Shown piece by piece: positions 46,756 through 51,876 of a stretch of DNA of 51,876 nt. A model generated the notes under the pieces. The model was not told where the DNA came from. It was given only the letters and a program-made list of their open reading frames with translations, and made no database searches. The position numbers were made by a program, and so were the translations under genes. The stretch comes from an uncultured Flavobacteriales bacterium (GTDB taxonomy: Bacteria > Bacteroidota > Bacteroidia > Flavobacteriales_D > Sanyastnellaceae). Position 1 is the stretch's first letter; each line of letters opens with the position of its first letter. Where the stretch lies: the NCBI GenBank assembly GCA_943787435.1, contig CALSMK010000003.1, positions 1 to 51,876 of the forward strand, in the 5' to 3' direction.

Positions 46756-47151
46756 ATGAAACACTTCCTTCCTTTTCTAGCGGGTTTTGTCACCTTCTTT
46801 GTCATCAGCGGAGCCTATTACATGGGGTACATGGGCCTTCCTGAAGGTCCCTGCTTCAGTTCTGAGCCGGATATGGCATTCGGCCTGATCGCCAATGCCT
46901 TGTTCGTCGCTTTGACCGCCTACGTCATTCAGACCTGTGGAGAATTCAGTGCCGCTCGTGGAGCCAAGCACGGCGCGATCGTGGCCTTGACAGCCAACGG
47001 GTTCTTGAATTTGGGTTTGGCATCCATGACCACACTTTTCACCACAGCCGAAGCCATTCAGGACATTGTGGTCAACATTCCCATGATGGCTGCTGCCGGA
47101 GCGGTCATGGGCATTTTATACAACCGAGGCGAAGCCAAAAACAGGGCTTAA
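46756..47151 (+). CDS. Small integral membrane protein, unknown function
   Basis: 131 residues with about four hydrophobic segments (FLAGFVTFFVISGAYYMGYM, GLIANALFVALTAYVI, GFLNLGLASM, IPMMAAAGAVMGILY). It starts at ATG 46756 and is divergent from the GH2 gene. A terminator follows the stop by about 85 bases. No family recognised with confidence. Confidence 0.7.
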   Translation: MKHFLPFLAGFVTFFVISGAYYMGYMGLPEGPCFSSEPDMAFGLIANALFVALTAYVIQTCGEFSAARGAKHGAIVALTANGFLNLGLASMTTLFTTAEAIQDIVVNIPMMAAAGAVMGILYNRGEAKNRA

Positions 47152-47234
47152 CGCACCATCCATCGCCCACCTCTGCCTGTCTGCCAATTGCATGGGACAA
47201 GGAATTCGGTGGCTTTGGAACCTTTCACACGATG

Positions 47235-47268
47235 AAAGCCCCTTGGATTTCGATTCGAGGGGCTTTTT
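47235..47268 (+). terminator. Rho-independent terminator
   Basis: AAAGCCCC pairs with GGGGCTTT around a 16-base loop, then TTTTT. Downstream of the small membrane protein gene. The rest of the gap to 47366 carries the short repeats listed next and nothing else clear. Confidence 0.85.
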
Positions 47269-47330
47269 GATTCGGAAGGCCCTGGTTCTCGGCTGTGCAT
47301 GAACCAAAAACCTTTTGCCACCGGGCCAAA

Positions 47331-47360
47331 CGCTCAGGGGCGCTCAGGGGCGTCAGGGGC
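47331..47360. repeat. Short tandem repeat of about 10 bases
   Basis: CGCTCAGGGG occurs twice in succession and is followed by a shortened third copy. It lies in the gap before the nitroreductase gene's stop. Confidence 0.6.
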
Positions 47361-47365
47361 GGTCG

Positions 47366-48139
47366 TCAGTGGCGGTGAATGAAGTGGGATGAATCAAACC
47401 GCATGCGCTCTCCATACACCCCACCTTCGGCTCTTTTTCCTGCAGAAATGACCATGGTGATCACCGCTTGCCTGGGCAAAGACAAGATGTTTTTGACCCT
47501 CGCACTGTCCATGCCCTCCATGGGACAGGTGTCAAACCCGTGGGCGCGCATGGCCAACATGTAATGGGCACAGGCCAACGATGTGGACTTGTGAACCCAC
47601 ATCCGCATGCCCCACTTTCCGATGGGCTCCCGAGGGTATGGTCGGCTCAAGCCCCTCCATCGGGTGATGGCCCATTTGAACGGTGTCCGCCATCCCATCC
47701 AGCCTTGGTCATAGGCCAGGGGTGTGATCTTCTTGTAGTACTGAAGCGCGCTTTTGGGCGCGTTGTCCAAACGATTCAAGGCTTGGAGCATCCAATCGTT
47801 GTTCCTTTTCCAGAGGTCAGGCCTTCCCACGAACACCACCAATTCTGCGGCCGTACCCGCAGCGGGCTGTGACAAGCAAGCCTCGACCAAGGCCGCTTTC
47901 TTTTTGGGATCCACCACATGGTGCATTTCCCAAGCCTGCAAATTGGACGAGTTGGGGGCCTTCAAGGCCGCATCCAAACAAGCGTCCATGACCTCCGTTG
48001 GAATGGGGTCATCGGCATACACCCGCACACTTCTGCGCGAATCCACAACCGCATGAAAAGCCCCTGAATCTGTGGCAGGCGCAGCTGCTGCCTCCCGCTT
48101 TTTTTGCTCAACTGGCTGAAAAATCTTGACCTTGGACAT
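47366..48139 (-). CDS. Nitroreductase family protein
   Basis: 257 residues. The FMN-binding start VVDSRRSVRVYADDPIP, the helix ACLDAALKAPNSSNLQAWEM in part, and the GFDTCPMEGMDSARV loop match the nitroreductase fold. Uses FMN and NAD(P)H to reduce nitro compounds, quinones or enones in the cytoplasm. Begins at ATG 48139. The sequence CATCTTTGCCC just upstream resembles a -7 box one base off consensus and recurs before the S8 protease gene. Confidence 0.88.
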   Translation of the reverse strand: MSKVKIFQPVEQKKREAAAAPATDSGAFHAVVDSRRSVRVYADDPIPTEVMDACLDAALKAPNSSNLQAWEMHHVVDPKKKAALVEACLSQPAAGTAAELVVFVGRPDLWKRNNDWMLQALNRLDNAPKSALQYYKKITPLAYDQGWMGWRTPFKWAITRWRGLSRPYPREPIGKWGMRMWVHKSTSLACAHYMLAMRAHGFDTCPMEGMDSARVKNILSLPRQAVITMVISAGKRAEGGVYGERMRFDSSHFIHRH

Positions 48140-48181
48140 GGGGCAAAGATGAACCTTCCCAAGCCGAAACGGGTCCGAAAA

Positions 48182-50402
48182 TCAGCCTTTGACCATCCGG
48201 AAGGTTTTGACCCAACCTCCGGCCAGTTCCACCTTCAACAGCAAAGCACCGGCAGGCAGGTCCGAAGCGTCGATCCGCAGCGGACTTGGGCCATGTCCAG
48301 AAGCCATGCAACGGCCTGTAAGGTCCAGCGCCATCCAATGGCAGGTGGATCCTGCCCTTCCAACAGACACCCGAATCTCATCTTGAATGGGGTTTGGCCA
48401 AACTTGAATGTCGGCGTGAGCCGAAGGTGGCAATTCGGGGGCGGATTGTATGCCCAAGGCCGCCATGACAGCTTGGATGGCATTCACCTTCCCCCAGCCC
48501 CATACTGGACTGCCCCCCTCTGGGATTTCCCCTGTGTGGTTGTCCTCACGGGCTGTGGCTTTGAGCGTCTGTCTGACCTCAAAAGGCGTGAGTGATGGGT
48601 TGGCTTCCAACATCAACGCTGCAATGCCCGCCACTGCGGGGCCGCTCATGCTGGTTCCTGACAACCGCGCAAAAGGATAGCTCACCCCTCCAAAGTCAAC
48701 AGACTCGGTTTGGTTAAAGTTGGCGTCGGTGAAAGAACTGATGGACGATTCCACGGAAACCCCAGGGGCGGAAATGTCGGGCTTGGTGCGCCCATCGATT
48801 GTGGGGCCCAGCGTAGAAAAGTTGGCCAACGTGCCCCCTCCTTCGTTCCCCACAGGGTTCAGGTATTCTGAGTAATACGCACCCACGGCAATCACGCTCT
48901 CTGTGTTGGCGGGTATGGACACTCCATATTCCGGGTCACCTGCCGTCCAATCGGCCCCTGTTGATTGAAAATCTTGCCCCCAGTTGCCCACGCCATTGGA
49001 CAGGTGGGTCACATTCCATGCGTGAACCTGCCCTTGATTTGCCCGGATTTGCAAACCGATGCCGAGGGCAGAATCTCCTTTTCGGATGCGGAAGCGGACG
49101 TATGGCCGGCCATTGTCTGGGTGTGCATCTTCCACCACCAAATCAAACAACAAGGTGTCTCCTTCGTGGACCAACATGGAATCGAGCATCAAAGGGCCCG
49201 CTTGGGTGTCATACCAAGGACTCTCATCCACCACTGTGCTGCCCATTTCGGTGATGGCGAAGCCCGCCTCAAACGACGCTCCTGGCTCTCCCCACATGGT
49301 GAGGTTTTGTCCCCACATGCTGGCATTGGCCGACTCGGGATAGAACTGAACCCGGGAACGCAAAGCTGTCTCCTTGAAAATCGTGCGCGATGTGAAAGTC
49401 GCTGTCGCCATTGTTGCCTCCAGACCCCACAAACACAACACCATCCTCAGACATGGCATTGATGTATTGATTGATCATGCCCAACCCGTCTCGGGTGCCA
49501 AATTGAGGCAGGCTCCAACTCATGTTGATGACCAGTCTCTTGCCATCGGCTTCGGCCACATCCTGCATCCAGGCAAAGGCATCCATCGCGGCAGATTCAT
49601 CCACCAAAAACGTGGCGAAGAGAAGCTCTGCCGAAGGCGCCATCCCCATCAACCCCGTTCCCGCTCCCGCTCCACCTGCGATGCCGCCGACGTGGGTTCC
49701 ATGGTAGCTATAGCTGTAAACATTGGCTGTGTCCGACCCCAAAGCGGCCAAGCCCTCTGGCGTGTCCTCTACCCGGCCGTAATCGAAACCTGCTGGGGAG
49801 GGACCTCCGGTTCGGAATTGATCCCAAATCCCTCGAATGCGGGAGGTGGTCATGGCCGTGTCGTAAAACATGGGGTGGGTGTAATCAAAGCCCCAGTCCA
49901 CGATGCCAATCAACACGTCATTTCCCGTGAAAGATTGAGGCAATCCAAACCCCGAATGCACACTGTCTGTCCGGGTTCCGTACAGCGCTTTTTCCAAATC
50001 AGGAACCGCTTTGGATGCCATTTGCCATCCCTTCAAATTCAGGTCATTCAACCGGTCCAAGTGCTGAATGTCGACCCGGAACGACACGATGCCGCCCCGC
50101 TGCGCGCCAACTTGGACGGCTTCATCCAAGGATTCGGCCTCTTGCATGTCAGAGCCATCCAAGTGCAAACGGCCCACAAAGCCCACCATCAGGCGGTTGT
50201 GGATCCAAGCCACGGGATACTGCCCCGAAACAGCGGCGTACAACTTGTCTGGATCTGGATGCAAATCCACCAAGGCCTCCAATTCGGAAAGGGCCAAGCG
50301 GGTGGCCATGGGCACCTCTGCGGCTTCCTCATGTTCCTGGCTGAATGCAGCAGGCAGAAACAACAAAAACAAGGAAAGCGAAAGGATGAAGCGTACGGTC
50401 AT
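48182..50402 (-). CDS. Secreted subtilisin-like (S8) protease with T9SS domain (one indel near 49378)
   Basis: About 739 residues after correction. Start ATG 50402 (a TTG lies three codons earlier), signal peptide (LFLLFLPAAFSQ), propeptide, then the triad: Asp in IGIVDWGFDYTHP, His in YHGTHVGGIAGGAG, and Ser in SGTSMSGPAVAGI. The frame breaks near 49378 between DSDFHIAHDF and ETALRSRVQFYPESAN, rejoining in the second frame. A beta domain precedes the Ser. The C-terminal VWPNPIQDEIRVSV to TFRMVKG is a type A T9SS sorting domain. Extracellular protein degradation; pairs functionally with the M1 peptidase. Confidence 0.92.
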
Positions 50403-50417
50403 GGAGGGCAAAGATGT

Positions 50418-50900
50418 TCAGGGATTGGCCCAAACCACAAACCCATTCAATGAGGTCGCCACGCAGAGCCAAATCAGGTAAGGAAGAATGCCCCAGCGGG
50501 CCACCCCTGCTTGAGACCATCCCTGGCGAGCCAATGCCAAGATGACCGCAAACAAGGTCAAGATTTCGAGCAAGGCCCAACCGGCCTGATGTGCGCCAAA
50601 AAACAAGGGGTTCCACGCCACATTCAACACCCACGCCAAGGCAAACAGGCGCAGCACCGTTGCGGACTTGCCCTGCGGCTTGACCTCAGCCCACCAACGG
50701 GCGATGAACACCGTAAATCCCAACATCACCAAAGTCCATGCTGCTCCAAAGACCCAACCGGGCGGAGTCCAAGGGGCTTTTTCGAGAGATGCATACCAAT
50801 CCGAGGCCACGCCTGGACCGGTGGCCATGCCCCCAATGGCCAACCCAAGAAAGTTCAGTGCGCCAAAGGCCAAACACGAAAGGAAGAAAGTTCGGTTCAT
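50418..50900 (-). CDS. tspO: TspO/MBR family membrane protein
   Basis: 160 residues from ATG 50900, which overlaps the upstream gene's stop by four bases; an ATG at 50936 would extend into that gene. Five hydrophobic segments and the family signatures WYASLEKAPWTPPGWVFG and WALLEI, plus LNVAWNPLFFG. Binds porphyrins or sterol-like ligands in the membrane; role in stress or tetrapyrrole handling. Close to the S8 gene (16 bases). Confidence 0.92.
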   Translation of the reverse strand: MNRTFFLSCLAFGALNFLGLAIGGMATGPGVASDWYASLEKAPWTPPGWVFGAAWTLVMLGFTVFIARWWAEVKPQGKSATVLRLFALAWVLNVAWNPLFFGAHQAGWALLEILTLFAVILALARQGWSQAGVARWGILPYLIWLCVATSLNGFVVWANP

Positions 50901-51508
50901 CTCTGAAAGAATCGCTTTTTGGTGAATGCCAGCCATGCCAATGCCACCGCAGCAATGCCGACAAAATGGAAACCCGACGGCGCGGCACCCGGAAATTCAC
51001 CCCGAATGCGCGCCACAAAAGTGAGGGCCATGACCAGGCCCACGAAATAGACATAGAAGGCGTGAAAGCCGTGCTTCCAGCGCCTGGTCATCAGCGCCCG
51101 TGGATGGAACACCAACGTCAAGTAAGCCAGGCCTCCCCCTATGGCTTTGGGCACTTCTGGTTCAATGTGGTTCCAAGACAAATTCGCCGCCAAATACCCA
51201 AAATGAAGCAGGTGCACCCAAGCAAAAAACACCGAAGCTGTGAATGCCCGTTGCCACTTCTGGGGATCTCCTCCCCATTGGGTCAAAAAGAGAACCGAGG
51301 CCAAGAAGGACAAAAACGAAAAGCGACCGCTGTATCGCGCTGCGTATCGAATGGCCTCCAGCGGTCCTTCTTGGTGCATTTGGCCCCACATCCACATGGA
51401 TGCTTGAACCAACAAGCCCAAAATGAGCCATGGCCACAACGAACGAAACGTCACGCTCGAGCTGGATAAAGAAGAGTCATTCATGCCCATGAAAATCAAT
51501 TTGCTCAT
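50897..51508 (-). CDS. Multi-spanning membrane protein, possible ferric-reductase-like heme protein
   Basis: 203 residues with about six hydrophobic segments. Histidines occur in pairs inside helices: WVHLLHFGYL and KHGFHAFYVYF, a layout seen in ferric-reductase-like or MsrQ-type membrane proteins that bind heme. It starts at ATG 51508; ATG codons at residues 7 and 9 are alternatives. Coupled to tspO by a four-base overlap, and TspO binds porphyrins, which would fit a heme-related pair (inference). Confidence 0.65.
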   Translation of the reverse strand: MSKLIFMGMNDSSLSSSSVTFRSLWPWLILGLLVQASMWMWGQMHQEGPLEAIRYAARYSGRFSFLSFLASVLFLTQWGGDPQKWQRAFTASVFFAWVHLLHFGYLAANLSWNHIEPEVPKAIGGGLAYLTLVFHPRALMTRRWKHGFHAFYVYFVGLVMALTFVARIRGEFPGAAPSGFHFVGIAAVALAWLAFTKKRFFQR

Positions 51509-51590
51509 GAAAGTCGATGATCGAGTGAGTGTCTAGCGGACCCAGGCTACACCTGGTCATTTCATGCCAAGCATTCAGCCCAACCGAGCT

Positions 51591-51876
51591 TCAGTTGTCT
51601 TCACTTTGGCTCAAGTCGACTCGCAATGCCTCAATGGAGGCATGGATGTCCTTCAGAACGTTGATGACACCCTCAGATTGCGGCGGTTCCACCGAACCAA
51701 GCTGCATTCGCCCCTCCTGAAAACGGTCCCTGGCCAACATCACTTGTTCCTTGAATCCTTCGGCATCCACAATGCCAATCAACTTCATGTCGGCCCCTGT
51801 TTCAGAACTGTTTCCAGCGGTTTCCACTTTGAGGATTCGCAAATCAAACCACTTCAGAAAGGGGTTGTCAATGAAA
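51591..51876 (-). CDS. C-terminal part of a bacterial PH-domain (DUF304/YdbS-like) protein, cut by the window edge
   Basis: The frame is open to the right edge and reads NPFLKWFDLRILKVETAGNS, then GADMKLIGIVDAEGFKEQV, and ends near 51591 with LSQSEDN. The block PFLKWFDL-LKVETAG is typical of the bacterial PH domain found in membrane-anchored YdbS/YdbT proteins. The N-terminus and membrane segments lie outside the window. A TTG at 51842 is internal, not the start. Confidence 0.75.
   Translation of the reverse strand, partial: FIDNPFLKWFDLRILKVETAGNSSETGADMKLIGIVDAEGFKEQVMLARDRFQEGRMQLGSVEPPQSEGVINVLKDIHASIEALRVDLSQSEDN

Noticed and set aside
49374..50453. 359-codon plus-strand ORF
   Set aside because: Antisense shadow of the S8 protease.

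Overview
The window reads as a chromosomal segment of a marine-type Bacteroidota, probably in or near Flavobacteriia. The evidence is several type IX secretion (T9SS) C-terminal sorting domains, a SusC/SusD pair, DUF5777 and DUF4920 family proteins, Bacteroidota-style promoters (TAnnTTTG) just upstream of start codons, and start/stop-overlapping gene pairs. No phage, transposon, CRISPR array, tRNA or rRNA gene was found. The species cannot be named from the sequence alone.

Layout. 1-5.4 kb: thioesterase, a secreted endonuclease/exonuclease/phosphatase-fold protein, a minus-strand DUF5777-YceI-cytochrome c operon, and a beta-propeller lipoprotein. 5.4-9.3 kb: methyltransferase, phenylalanine hydroxylase and a secreted M1 aminopeptidase. 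10.2-15.3 kb: a tight minus-strand operon glyA-cutC-GH20 hexosaminidase-EamA transporter. 15.6-18.6 kb: typA and a fatty-acid desaturase. 18.6-21.8 kb: small proteins including a cold-shock-domain protein and a GreA-like protein. 22.0-24.1 kb: a modular T9SS protein with glycine-rich DNA repeats. 24.2-25.0 kb: a stretch without a credible ORF but packed with tetraloop hairpins and ending in a strong terminator, my best candidate for an undescribed large structured RNA. 25.1-26.1 kb: a cytochrome-like lipoprotein (frameshifted in a C8 tract) and a DUF4920 lipoprotein. 26.2-37.1 kb: a laminarin-type polysaccharide utilization locus (GH3, a multi-module secreted protein, SusC, SusD, PKD lipoprotein, Calx-beta/GH16). 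37.3-39.5 kb: zinc-ribbon peptide, PNGase F-like N-glycanase and PhzF-like protein. 39.7-44 kb: redoxin and the glycerol genes glpK-glpD-glpF. 44-51.9 kb: GH2 beta-mannosidase, membrane protein, nitroreductase, secreted subtilase, TspO, a heme-type membrane protein, and the tail of a PH-domain protein.

How the genes work together. The surface enzymes (GH3, GH16, GH20, GH2, PNGase F, M1 and S8 peptidases) suit an organism degrading algal beta-glucan and glycoprotein. SusC/SusD import oligosaccharides, and glpFKD takes in and oxidises glycerol.

A caveat for every reader: about twenty single-base indels break otherwise well-conserved genes (four within about 200 bases of typA, others in the desaturase, GH3, SusC, GH16, PNGase F, PhzF and S8 genes). 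They cluster at 15.9-18.3 and 25-39 kb and look like consensus sequence errors rather than pseudogenes. Spans below cover the reconstructed genes.
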